A DNA stretch of 64,000 nt, from NCBI GenBank assembly GCA_017557535.1, contig JAFYYM010000079.1, forward strand, positions 124,001 to 188,000, given 5' to 3'. Each line of letters opens with the position of its first letter. The first letter of the stretch is position 1. The position numbers and the translations under genes were made by a program. The stretch comes from Bacteroidales bacterium (GTDB taxonomy: Bacteria > Bacteroidota > Bacteroidia > Bacteroidales > UBA932). Shown piece by piece: positions 8,600 through 16,563 of this stretch. Below the pieces are notes generated by a model. The model did no database searches and had not been told where the DNA came from. It saw nothing but the letters and a program-made list of their open reading frames with translations.

Positions 8600-9739
8600 T
8601 TATTGGTTGTTAAGTCCGGCTAGGACGATTGCCGCTACGGCTTCGACGATGACCGGGGTGCGGAGGGCGAAGCATACGTCGTGGCGGCCCTTGATGTTCA
8701 GATCGACCATCTCTCCAGTCTTGATGTTCAGCGTCTTCTGGGTTTTGCTGATGCTTGAAGTAGGCTTGAACGCCACCCGGAACACTATCGGAGCCCCGTT
8801 GGTGATACCGCCGTTGACACCCCCCGCCCCATTCTTCACCATCTCCAAGGCGAAAGAAGGCACCTCCGGCCGTTCGAACGCCTCGCTTCGCTCGGCCCCA
8901 CCGCTCGCTCCACTTCGCTCCGCTCCGGTCCCCCCTCTTACAGTGCCGAGGGTGGCATGGTTCTCACCGGCCGGAGTGCCTCCTTCGCACAGCGAGGCGG
9001 TCGAGCCGCCAGAGCTGGCAACGACCGTAAGAGCATCATTATGTTCGGAGCCTTTCATGCGGGATGCGGCGAAGCCGTCCCCGAACTCGATGCCGCGTAC
9101 ACCGGGAATCGAGAATACCGCATGGGAGATCAGAGACTCGACAGAGTCGAAAAATGGTTCGCCGAGGCCGGCGGGAACGCCCTCAACGCAGCATTCGACA
9201 ATTCCGCCAAGAGAGTCACCTTCTTTTGCGGTCTGATCCAGCAGGGTGGGCCATTTGGCCTTGTCTTCCTCTCCACCTATCTCGATAAGATCGGCCTTGA
9301 AAGAGAATCCGCACTGCTTCTTGGCGACGACTCCAGCGGCGACCAGAGGCAGGGTGAGTCTACCCGAAAAATGCCCACCTCCACGCGGATCATTGAACCC
9401 CTGCCATTTCTTCAAGGCGGTGTAATCAGCATGGCCGGGACGGGGCACATCTTTCAGCGCTTCGTAATCTACCGATCTAGTATTGTCGTTTCTGAATATG
9501 ACTGCGATGGGGGCGCCTGTCGTATGTCCCTCAAAGACCCCGCTCAGTATTTCAGGCTCGTCGGACTCAAGTCTTGGAGTAGTACCCTTTGCTCCGCTCT
9601 TGCGGCGAAGGATATCTTCCATGAAATCCTCTTTAGAGAGCGGCAAACCGGCCTTGACTCCATCAATCACTACACCGATGGCGTCGCCGTGAGACTCTCC
9701 GAATAGCTGTACCCTGAAATTCCTGCCGAAAGTGTTCAT
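8600..9739 (-). CDS. aroC: chorismate synthase with an in-frame repeat-derived insertion
   Basis: A 379-residue AroC that converts EPSP to chorismate with reduced FMN. It has GRNFRVQLFGESHGDAIG at the N-terminus, RPGHADYTALKKWQGFNDPRGGG, FAASRMKGSEHND, AGGVNGGITNG and GRHDVCFALR. ATG 9739 is chosen over an upstream TTG at 9748. Residues about 239-295 (low-complexity, Gly/Ala/Ser/Glu/Arg rich) lie between GSEHND and the AGGVNGG block, where other AroC proteins have a short loop. The segment is encoded by a palindromic repeat and its arms. All recognisable active-site blocks remain, so it is probably functional. Confidence 0.95.
   Translation of the reverse strand: MNTFGRNFRVQLFGESHGDAIGVVIDGVKAGLPLSKEDFMEDILRRKSGAKGTTPRLESDEPEILSGVFEGHTTGAPIAVIFRNDNTRSVDYEALKDVPRPGHADYTALKKWQGFNDPRGGGHFSGRLTLPLVAAGVVAKKQCGFSFKADLIEIGGEEDKAKWPTLLDQTAKEGDSLGGIVECCVEGVPAGLGEPFFDSVESLISHAVFSIPGVRGIEFGDGFAASRMKGSEHNDALTVVASSGGSTASLCEGGTPAGENHATLGTVRGGTGAERSGASGGAERSEAFERPEVPSFALEMVKNGAGGVNGGITNGAPIVFRVAFKPTSSISKTQKTLNIKTGEMVDLNIKGRHDVCFALRTPVIVEAVAAIVLAGLNNQ
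8850..8988 (+). repeat. family-A palindromic element inside aroC
   Basis: Arms 8850-8879 and 8959-8988 form an imperfect inverted repeat (for example GCGAAAGAAGGCAC against GCGAAGGAGGCAC, then TCCGGCCG in both). The 76-bp core 8882-8957 is nearly the same as 14188-14263 in ispE (about 6 mismatches, no gaps). Core orientation is plus while aroC is on the minus strand, so it is translated antisense here and sense in ispE. It encodes roughly residues 251-297 of AroC. Confidence 0.85.
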
Positions 9740-9765
9740 ATTGCTCAATGTTAATTCACCGAAGA

Positions 9766-9773
9766 CAAAGATA
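9766..9773 (-). promoter_or_regulatory. -7 element of aroC promoter
   Basis: Minus-strand TATCTTTG, an exact TAnnTTTG match 26 bases upstream of the chosen aroC ATG. It is arranged back to back with the sufB element only 11 bases away. No clear -33 element was seen. Confidence 0.6.
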
Positions 9774-9784
9774 CTTATTTTAGT

Positions 9785-9792
9785 TATCTTTG
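9785..9792 (+). promoter_or_regulatory. -7 element of the suf operon promoter
   Basis: TATCTTTG matches TAnnTTTG exactly and ends 18 bases before ATG 9811. This favours 9811 as the sufB start rather than a TTG at 9790, which overlaps the element. Confidence 0.6.
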
Positions 9793-9810
9793 CATAATGG
9801 AGAATTGACG

Positions 9811-11259
9811 ATGGATCAAAGAGAAGAAGATAAAATAATTGAAGGGATCACCTCACAGGAATACAAGGAAGGGTTTGTGACGGACATCCGCCAGGACTTC
9901 ATCCCCAAAGGCCTTAATGAGGACATCATTCGGACCATCTCCTCTCTCAAACAAGAGCCAGAATGGTTGCTGGAGTTCCGTCTTGACGCCTTCCGCAAAT
10001 GGCAAAAGATGAAGATGCCCACGTGGGGTCATCTTGATTTGCCAACGATTGATTTCCAAGATATCATATACTACGCCGCCCCTAAAAAAGACTCTGATAG
10101 GCCCAAGGATATCGACCCGAAGCTTGAGGAGACTTTCGAGAAATTGGGTATTCCCGTACGAGAGCGGGAGGCTCTCGCCGGAGTCGTCGCCGTTGACGCG
10201 GTATTCGACTCCGTGTCGGTAGCCACCACTTTCCGCACATCCCTCGCGGAAAAGGGAATCATATTCTGCAGCTTCTCTGAAGCCGTTAAGGATCATCCCG
10301 ACCTAGTGCGGAAATATCTGGCCAGCGTCGTGCCCACCGGAGACAATTTCTATGCGGCCCTCAACTCGGCAGTGTTCAGCGACGGGAGTTTCTGCTACAT
10401 TCCCAAGGGAGTCAAATGCCCGATGGACCTGTCGAGTTATTTCAGGATAAACGCCGCTGGCACAGGTCAGTTTGAGAGGACGCTGATTGTGGCTGACGAG
10501 GGTTCTTCGCTGAGCTACATGGAGGGATGCACAGCCCCTATGAGGGATGAGAACCAACTTCATGCGGCAGTGGTGGAGATTGTGGTAGAGAAAGATGCCG
10601 ATGTGAGGTATTCAACTGTGCAAAACTGGTATCCGGGCGATGCCCAAGGCCGTGGAGGAATCCTTAATCTCGTTACTAAGAGGGGAATATGCAAAGGTAG
10701 CGGAGCGCATCTAAGTTGGACCCAGGTCGAGACCGGATCAGCCATCACGTGGAAATATCCCTCGACAATCCTTAAAGGAGACTATTCAACGTCCGAGTTC
10801 TATTCCGTGGCTGTAACCAACAACTACCAGCAGGCGGACACCGGCACCAAGATGATTCACATCGGCAGGGGTACAAAGAGCAGGATAGTCAGCAAAGGAA
10901 TCTCGGCCGGGCACAGCCAGAACAGCTATAGAGGCCTTGTGAGAATGAATCCAGGAGCGGTTGGCGCAAGGAATTATTCCCAGTGCGACAGCCTTCTGAT
11001 CGGCTCAAAGTGCGGGGCTCACACCTTCCCTGACATACAGAGCCACAACCCCACGGCAATCGTCGAACACGAGGCCACAACCTCAAAAATTAGCGAGGAA
11101 CAGTTGTTTTATTGTAATCAAAGAGGCCTGGACGCCGAGGACGCCGTAGGGCTGATCGTTAACGGATATGCCCACGAGGTACTTTCCCGACTCCCGATGG
11201 AGTTCGCGGTGGAAGCTACCAAACTCCTCCAAGTCTCCCTCGAAGGATCAGTAGGATAG
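9811..11259 (+). CDS. sufB: Fe-S cluster assembly scaffold SufB
   Basis: A 482-residue SufB. Family blocks include [51 protein letters not shown], and the C-terminal [17 protein letters not shown] with the cysteine expected to hold nascent clusters. It forms the SufBCD scaffold in the cytoplasm. First gene of a suf operon; pnuC starts 7 bases after its stop. Confidence 0.97.
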   Translation: MDQREEDKIIEGITSQEYKEGFVTDIRQDFIPKGLNEDIIRTISSLKQEPEWLLEFRLDAFRKWQKMKMPTWGHLDLPTIDFQDIIYYAAPKKDSDRPKDIDPKLEETFEKLGIPVREREALAGVVAVDAVFDSVSVATTFRTSLAEKGIIFCSFSEAVKDHPDLVRKYLASVVPTGDNFYAALNSAVFSDGSFCYIPKGVKCPMDLSSYFRINAAGTGQFERTLIVADEGSSLSYMEGCTAPMRDENQLHAAVVEIVVEKDADVRYSTVQNWYPGDAQGRGGILNLVTKRGICKGSGAHLSWTQVETGSAITWKYPSTILKGDYSTSEFYSVAVTNNYQQADTGTKMIHIGRGTKSRIVSKGISAGHSQNSYRGLVRMNPGAVGARNYSQCDSLLIGSKCGAHTFPDIQSHNPTAIVEHEATTSKISEEQLFYCNQRGLDAEDAVGLIVNGYAHEVLSRLPMEFAVEATKLLQVSLEGSVG

Positions 11260-11266
11260 TTTTATA

Positions 11267-11926
11267 ATGAATATACTCGACATAAATAACATCGCTTTCA
11301 CGATGGGTGGAACGGGGGTAAGCTGGTTGGAACTTGTCAGCGTCATCGCCGGACTGACCTGCGTCGTGATGGCCGGACGAAACAACAAGTACAACTTCTG
11401 GGTCGGTTACTTATACAACATCCTGTTGTTCATGTTGTTCTGGCAAAGACACCTGTACTCGGCGATGCTGCTTCAGCCTATAGCATTCAGCATCAACGCC
11501 TTCGGCCACTGGAGATGGACACATCCAAAAGAGGACGAGAAGAGTTCCGCCGACTCCTCGGCCTTGAAGGTCAGCCGCCTCGATATGAAAGGCTGGTGTG
11601 TGGCCTTGACCGTGGTGGTTGTGGCCGGGCTGGTTTGGGGATATGTCCTAAGCAAGCTAGGAACCTCTTGGTGGACAAAGGCTTTCAGCCCGGATCCCAC
11701 CCCTTGGCTGGATTCCTTCGTGCTTATGCTGACTCTGCTGGCCCAGTACCTGTCCGCGCAGAAGAAATGGGACTGCTGGATCGTGTGGCTGGTGGTAAAT
11801 GCCGCCAATATCACCCTGTACCTGAGCGCCGGACTGGTGTTTATGCCTATTGTGAGCGCCCTGTACCTGATCAACGGCCTATGGTCGCTATGGACATGGT
11901 ACAAGCTATATAAAGAAGGAAAGTAG
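11267..11926 (+). CDS. pnuC: nicotinamide riboside/mononucleotide transporter, PnuC family
   Basis: A 219-residue membrane protein with about seven hydrophobic segments. The N-terminal part (AGRNNKYNFWVGYLYNILLF) and the C-terminal block AQKKWDCWIVWLVVNAANI are typical of PnuC, including the tryptophan-rich substrate region. It imports a vitamin B3 nucleoside. Some family members take thiamine or riboflavin, so the exact vitamin is inferred. It sits inside the suf operon between sufB and sufC, an unusual position; see findings. Confidence 0.85.
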   Translation: MNILDINNIAFTMGGTGVSWLELVSVIAGLTCVVMAGRNNKYNFWVGYLYNILLFMLFWQRHLYSAMLLQPIAFSINAFGHWRWTHPKEDEKSSADSSALKVSRLDMKGWCVALTVVVVAGLVWGYVLSKLGTSWWTKAFSPDPTPWLDSFVLMLTLLAQYLSAQKKWDCWIVWLVVNAANITLYLSAGLVFMPIVSALYLINGLWSLWTWYKLYKEGK

Positions 11927-11968
11927 CTGTTATGGAAGTGATTGAATATAAATAAGATATGTGTTATA

Positions 11969-11990
11969 ACGGTCTTGTTTTATCGACCGT
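11969..11990 (+). other. small stem-loop in the pnuC-sufC gap
   Basis: ACGGTC (11969-11974) pairs with GACCGT (11985-11990) across a 10-base loop. The gap between pnuC and sufC is 110 bases, the longest inside this operon. No T-run follows, so it is not a standard terminator; it could be an RNA-stability or processing signal. Function unknown. Confidence 0.3.
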
Positions 11991-12036
11991 CAATACAAGT
12001 ATAGTGTTGATTATTAAATAATTAGATAACAGGCAT

Positions 12037-12777
12037 ATGACATTACTGAAGATAACCGGTCTTCATGCTGTTGTCGGCGACAAGGAGATCCTGAAAGGGA
12101 TCGATCTGGAAGTCGGCAAAGGAGAGATACACGCCGTCATGGGCCCAAACGGAGCCGGTAAGAGTACCCTGTCAGCAGTCTTGACAGGAAAACCGGACTA
12201 TGTTGTTACAGCTGGAAGCATAGAATTCATGGGGCGGAACTTGCTGGAAATGAAGCCGGAAGAAAGGGCGTGGGCTGGAATGTTCCTGTCTTTTCAGTAT
12301 CCGGTTGAGATTCCCGGTGTGTCCATCACCAACTTTATGAAGACGGCCATAAACTCCAAGCGGGAGGCACAGGGACTGGAGCCCATGAAAGGAGGAGAGT
12401 TCCTGAAGTTGATGAAAGAGAAGATGGCTCTCGTCCAAATGAAACCGGAATTCGCCAAAAGAGAAGTCAATGTGGGCTTTTCCGGTGGAGAGAAAAAACG
12501 CGACGAAATATTCCAGATGGCCATGCTGGATCCTGTTCTGGCTATTCTCGACGAGACTGATAGTGGCCTTGATGTGGACGCTCTGAAAATCGTGGCGGAC
12601 GGAGTCAACGCCCTTCACACTCCAGAAAAATCCGCCATTGTAATCACTCATTATCAGAAACTTCTGGAATATGTTCGCCCGGACGTGGTGCATATCCTGA
12701 AAGATGGAAAGATTGTTGCCGAGGGCGGAAGGGAATTGATCGACAAAATCGAGAGTGATGGATTCGAGCAGTTCTAG
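12037..12777 (+). CDS. sufC: Fe-S assembly ATPase SufC
   Basis: A 246-residue ABC ATPase. Walker A is GPNGAGKSTL near residue 36, the signature is VGFSGGEKKRDEI, and Walker B with the SufC-specific continuation is AILDETDSGLDVDAL. It drives conformational change of SufB-SufD during cluster assembly. Its last bases overlap the sufD start by 20, indicating translational coupling. Confidence 0.97.
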   Translation: MTLLKITGLHAVVGDKEILKGIDLEVGKGEIHAVMGPNGAGKSTLSAVLTGKPDYVVTAGSIEFMGRNLLEMKPEERAWAGMFLSFQYPVEIPGVSITNFMKTAINSKREAQGLEPMKGGEFLKLMKEKMALVQMKPEFAKREVNVGFSGGEKKRDEIFQMAMLDPVLAILDETDSGLDVDALKIVADGVNALHTPEKSAIVITHYQKLLEYVRPDVVHILKDGKIVAEGGRELIDKIESDGFEQF

Positions 12778-13396
12778 AAAACCGGCCGACCGTCCGGTGG
12801 TGATCTTCGTTGATTCGTCTCGCCAAAGAGATTTCGTGGTCGGGGCTGGAGAGAGGCTGGATGTGACATTTGTTGTTTTGCCGGGTACTTCCGCGGAGAT
12901 CCCCGTCAATGTGGAAATCGTCGGACCAGGAGCGAACGTGAACCTGAAAGGGCTATATCTAAGTTCGGGTAAAGACCAAGTGTCATTTAACATCAACATG
13001 AGACACCATGCTGGCGGTAGCGTATCCCGGCAACTATTCAACGGCTTGGCTTCGGGAGAAGCCAAATGCTCATTCTTCGGAAAGATTATCGTGGCTACAG
13101 ACGCCCAAAAGACCGAAGCATATCAAGAAAACCACAATATAGTCCTATCCGACGAGGCTTTGGTCAACACGAAACCCCAGCTTGAGATTTACGCTGATGA
13201 TGTGAAATGCTCCCATGGCGCCACTGTAGGAAAACTCAATGAGGAAGAACAGTTTTACATGCGCTCCCGAGGCATTCCGGAAGATGAGGCTAAGGTACTG
13301 CAGATGATTTCTTTCTTAGCCCCGGTGCTATCAGGCATAGAGGATGAAATCCTAGCCTCAAGAATAGAAAACGCAATCCGCTCAATTGCCATTTAG
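12758..13396 (+). CDS. sufD: short SufD, Fe-S scaffold subunit
   Basis: A 212-residue SufD-like protein, roughly half the usual length of about 440. It keeps the C-terminal beta-helix core: ADDVKCSHGATVGKLNEEEQ, which contains the His expected at the SufB-SufD interface, then FYMRSRGIPEDEAK and ENAIRSI. The N-terminal helical domain is absent. There is no room for it because the ORF begins inside sufC, so this is not a frameshift break. ATG 12758 is preferred over GTG 12755. Coding looks intact, suggesting a compact natural form. Confidence 0.85.
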   Translation: MDSSSSRKPADRPVVIFVDSSRQRDFVVGAGERLDVTFVVLPGTSAEIPVNVEIVGPGANVNLKGLYLSSGKDQVSFNINMRHHAGGSVSRQLFNGLASGEAKCSFFGKIIVATDAQKTEAYQENHNIVLSDEALVNTKPQLEIYADDVKCSHGATVGKLNEEEQFYMRSRGIPEDEAKVLQMISFLAPVLSGIEDEILASRIENAIRSIAI

Positions 13397-13398
13397 TT

Positions 13399-14484
13399 AT
13401 GATTCTCCAGACAAATGTCAAACTGAACTTCGGGCTGAACGTGATCAGAAAGCGGCCAGATGGGTATCATGACATTGAGACGCTTTTCGTCCCTTGCCAC
13501 GAGTTTGGTGACACACTGGAGGTCATCACCGGCGACGATTATAGCCGTACTTCCGCCTCTCTATTTGGGCGCTATGGAGGCCTCGTGGATCCGGAGGGGC
13601 AGCCGGCCTTAGGCGATACTCAGCCGCAGCGAAGCGAGGATGGACTTCGCCGGGGTCGGACTGTCCCTCCGGATCTGGGAAGAGAATTGGCGCAAGGAAT
13701 AAGCGAGGACGGTAAGCTGATGATCACTATAGCGAGAGAAGAGGGTGTCGACTGGGACCCGCTTAAAGATCTTTGCGCAAAGGCTTACTATTTACTGGAC
13801 AACGACTTCCACCTACCTCCCGTAAAAATATTTCTGGAGAAAAAGGCCCCTGTCGGGGCTGGTCTTGGTGGCGGATCGGCCGATGCGGCATTTACCCTGA
13901 AAGCCCTTAATGACCTTTGTGCCCTAGGGCTCAGCAATGAGAAGCTTTCTGAATATGCCTCAAAGCTGGGGAGCGATTGCGCTTTCTTCGTATGGAACAG
14001 GCCGATGATCGGCACTGGACGCGGGGATATCCTTGAGCCGTTCGATCTCGACTTGTCCGGCCACGTTGTCAAAGTTCTTGTCCCGGAAGGGATCAGCGTC
14101 TCCACCGGCGAAGCCTACCGTGGCATCGTTCCACGCTTCAATCAACTCAATGATGCGGTCTCCAAGGGGCAAGGATGCCAAAACCGTCTCGCTTCGCTCG
14201 ACCCCACCGCTCGCTCCGCTCCGCTTCGCTCCGGTCCCCCCTCTTATCGTGCCGAGGGTGGCAGAGGTTTTGACACCCTTCCCCTTGGAGACCCCTGCCT
14301 CATAAGCGTGTTGCGATTACCGATTGAGGACTGGAAAGGGCGGCTGGTCAATGATTTCGAGACAACCGTATTCAAAGCGCATCCGGAACTCGAGGCAATC
14401 AAACAGTCACTGTACGACAGCGGAGCGGTCTACGCCGCGATGTCCGGCTCCGGCTCCGCGATATTCGGGATATACAAGAAATAG
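13399..14484 (+). CDS. ispE: 4-diphosphocytidyl-2-C-methyl-D-erythritol kinase with two repeat-derived insertions
   Basis: A 361-residue GHMP kinase of the MEP isoprenoid pathway; Bacteroidales IspE proteins are about 275 residues. Motif 1 is NVKLNFGLNVIRKRPDGYHD, motif 2 is PVGAGLGGGSADAAF, and motif 3 is AAMSGSGSAIFGIY. The excess of about 80 residues is explained by two palindromic repeats translated in frame at about residues 64-93 and 252-302. Both lie between conserved blocks, not within them, so activity is probably kept. It starts 2 bases after the sufD stop. Confidence 0.95.
   Translation: MILQTNVKLNFGLNVIRKRPDGYHDIETLFVPCHEFGDTLEVITGDDYSRTSASLFGRYGGLVDPEGQPALGDTQPQRSEDGLRRGRTVPPDLGRELAQGISEDGKLMITIAREEGVDWDPLKDLCAKAYYLLDNDFHLPPVKIFLEKKAPVGAGLGGGSADAAFTLKALNDLCALGLSNEKLSEYASKLGSDCAFFVWNRPMIGTGRGDILEPFDLDLSGHVVKVLVPEGISVSTGEAYRGIVPRFNQLNDAVSKGQGCQNRLASLDPTARSAPLRSGPPSYRAEGGRGFDTLPLGDPCLISVLRLPIEDWKGRLVNDFETTVFKAHPELEAIKQSLYDSGAVYAAMSGSGSAIFGIYKK
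13588..13675 (-). repeat. family-B palindromic element, first insertion in ispE
   Basis: The ends 13588-13601 and 13662-13675 are inverted repeats with one mismatch (GATCCGGAGGGGCA and, on the other strand, GATCCGGAGGGACA), and weaker pairing continues inward. The minus strand of 13608-13645 matches the 38-bp core in the GH95 gene with 5 mismatches. It encodes a Pro/Gly/Arg-rich stretch of IspE (about residues 64-93) absent from family members. Confidence 0.75.
14151..14302 (+). repeat. family-A palindromic element, second insertion in ispE
   Basis: Arms 14151-14185 and 14266-14302 form an inverted repeat of about 35 bases with small gaps (TCCAAGGGGCAAGG against TCCAAGGGGAAGG, then CAAAACC in both). 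The core 14188-14263 matches 8882-8957 in aroC at about 70 of 76 positions. Here the core is in the sense orientation and encodes a Pro/Ser/Arg-rich loop, residues about 252-302. Confidence 0.85.
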
Positions 14485-14487
14485 ATC

Positions 14488-16563
14488 ATGAGAGTCTTTC
14501 AAACCGCAGTGCTAGCAGTTGTCTGGCTTATAGCTATCAGTTGCGGAAACAACTATGGTAAAGTAATTTACGTTGGAGGATCTGATGAGAGCAACGACCT
14601 CGTCAAACTCCTTAAGGAAGACCATTTCAAGGTGAAGGAAAACGCCTCGGCCACAGCGGTTATCGACATGGCCAAGCCTGGATCAGCCGTCATCCTCGTG
14701 GCCGGCGGCTATCCGGACACTCCATTGGCACTCACAGAAAAAGACCTCGCCACCATCAAAGAAAAAGGACTAAAGGTATTCGCCGAGTTCGCGACCCTTC
14801 CCGGTCAGAATCCCGAGATTAAGGAGATTAACGTTGAGAGGGTGGTGGTCACAAAAGAAATCGGTGAGAAACTGAAGCCGATGGATCTCCTTTCTATCAA
14901 CAGGGCGGCATATCTCGAGACCGATGCGACTGATCCATTTTTGGTCATCGCGAGAGTTGCCGGCTTTGACACGGCGGTGTACGGCCTGGAGGACACTCCG
15001 AACAGCCCCCTGGTCTTCAAACAGAACGATAATCTATGGATAAGCACCTCAAAACTAAGCGACTTCGCCAAGCTGAGGTTTATGCCAGAGAGCAATTGGA
15101 AAACATTCTGGGAAGCGCTACTGTCTGACCTTACCGGCAAAAAAGTGTCTTTCAAGGAATGGCCGACAACGGTAGCCCCGGCATATTCGGAAAAAGAGAC
15201 ACTGCCTAAGACTGCGAGAAAAGAAGCTGTCGCCAAAGGCCTCGAATGGTTCTTTAACGGTCATTTCCTGATCCATCCGGATTGGAAAGAATCGTGGCTA
15301 ATGAAATATATCGGTGACGGAACCATGCCCGTCGGACCAGAACTTCCGGAAGATGCTCCGGACGGGGACGGATCTCTCGGAGTCCTTGAAGGGCATTGCT
15401 CCGCCATATACAAAGATGGCAGGCAAGCCTACCGCTATTGGATCAGGGATGACGTGCAGGGAGAGTCCGCCATGGCGTTCGCCGTGGCAGGGGAATTACT
15501 TGACAATAAAGAATATAAGACTATCGCAGAGAATCTGTCTGACTATTCGTTCCAAGAATTCCGCGACGGACCGAGAAACGATCCCTCCAGCCCGACATAC
15601 GGACTTCTCGGGTGGGCATATACCCACAAATGGGTCTATTACGGAGATGACAACGCCAGGTCTCTTCTTGGAACCATCATGACTTCTAAAATCCTCGGGA
15701 CAGACAAATGGGACCAAAAGATCGCAGAGGCTATTGACGCTAACTTCAACACCACAGGGAAAAACGGGTTCAGAGGCGGGCGACTCCATGAGCAGGACAT
15801 CCAAAAGAACGGCCTGGAGTATTACCAAAACAGGGACCTTATCAATCCTCACCCCCATTACGAGAGTTGGATTTGGGCCTGTTACCTTTGGCAATATGCC
15901 AACACCGGAGACCGTAAATATCTCGATCTCTCCGAGAAAGCGATCTCCTTGACCATGGCTGCCTATCCAGATGGATGGAGCTGGACCAACGGCATCCAGC
16001 AGGAGAGGGCCCGCATGGTTCTTCCTTTGGCTTGGCTATATCGGGTAAGTCCCACCGAAGAGCATAAGAAGTGGATCGATACCATCGTGGCCGACCTGGC
16101 TAAAAATCAAGTCGAGTGCGGAGCGATCAGGGAGGAATTAGGGGATCCTTCCAAAGGTAATTATGGAGCCGAGAAAAGAAACTCCGACTACGGAAACGGG
16201 GAGGCACCTCTGATATTCCGGAATGGCGATCCCGTAGCCGACATGCTTTATACCAGCAACTTCGCCGTATTCGCCCTTAATGAGGCCGCCTGCGCCACAG
16301 GCGATCCGCAAATCAGGCAAATGGCTGATTCGCTGGGTGAGTTTCTGGTGAGGATCCAAGCAAGGAGCGAAGAACACAAGAGCGTTGACGGAGCCTGGTT
16401 CAGGGCATTCAACTATCGTGACTGGGACTACTGGGCATCCAACGCCGATGCCGGCTGGGGTGCGCAAAGCACGCTAACCGGGTGGATTCAGAGTTGGATT
16501 ATCACTACCCTCGCCTTGATGGAAAAGAGTACTTCGTATTGGGATGTGACTCTCGGAAAATAA
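14488..16563 (+). CDS. secreted lipoprotein of unknown function, possible (alpha/alpha)6 glycosidase
   Basis: A 691-residue protein with a lipoprotein signal (VVWLIAISC, lipid Cys near residue 19). Residues about 20-230 look like an alpha/beta domain resembling a small Rossmann-like or glutamine-amidotransferase-like fold. The remainder is aromatic-rich with repeating helical pairs (YRYWIRDDVQGESAMAFAVA, GLLGWAYTHKWVYYGDD, WIWACYLWQYANTGDRKYL, SNADAGWGAQSTLTGWIQSW), the look of six-hairpin glycosidases. I do not recognise a family. It follows ispE by 3 bases and ends flush against a convergent gene. Confidence 0.6.
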   Translation: MRVFQTAVLAVVWLIAISCGNNYGKVIYVGGSDESNDLVKLLKEDHFKVKENASATAVIDMAKPGSAVILVAGGYPDTPLALTEKDLATIKEKGLKVFAEFATLPGQNPEIKEINVERVVVTKEIGEKLKPMDLLSINRAAYLETDATDPFLVIARVAGFDTAVYGLEDTPNSPLVFKQNDNLWISTSKLSDFAKLRFMPESNWKTFWEALLSDLTGKKVSFKEWPTTVAPAYSEKETLPKTARKEAVAKGLEWFFNGHFLIHPDWKESWLMKYIGDGTMPVGPELPEDAPDGDGSLGVLEGHCSAIYKDGRQAYRYWIRDDVQGESAMAFAVAGELLDNKEYKTIAENLSDYSFQEFRDGPRNDPSSPTYGLLGWAYTHKWVYYGDDNARSLLGTIMTSKILGTDKWDQKIAEAIDANFNTTGKNGFRGGRLHEQDIQKNGLEYYQNRDLINPHPHYESWIWACYLWQYANTGDRKYLDLSEKAISLTMAAYPDGWSWTNGIQQERARMVLPLAWLYRVSPTEEHKKWIDTIVADLAKNQVECGAIREELGDPSKGNYGAEKRNSDYGNGEAPLIFRNGDPVADMLYTSNFAVFALNEAACATGDPQIRQMADSLGEFLVRIQARSEEHKSVDGAWFRAFNYRDWDYWASNADAGWGAQSTLTGWIQSWIITTLALMEKSTSYWDVTLGK

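Noticed and set aside
8850..8988. Repeats as CRISPR units or an intrinsic terminator
   Set aside because: Single copies inside genes, with no spacer array, no T-run after the stem and a loop of 79 bases.
8607..9706. Long open frames on the plus strand across aroC
   Set aside because: They are shadows of aroC. Their one shared feature with a frame in ispE (a SLRS-PPLAPLR-type peptide) simply reflects the repeat, not a gene.
11927..12036. A riboswitch or tRNA in the pnuC-sufC gap
   Set aside because: Only a 6-bp stem-loop is seen; no cloverleaf and no recognised riboswitch core.
12755..13396. sufD as a frameshifted or broken gene
   Set aside because: The missing N-terminal domain has no space upstream, since the frame begins inside intact sufC; the remainder is open and keeps its motifs.
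13588..14302. ispE insertions as sequencing errors or introns
   Set aside because: The frame is open throughout and repeats have defined ends and relatives in other genes of the same window; no group I or II intron features are seen.
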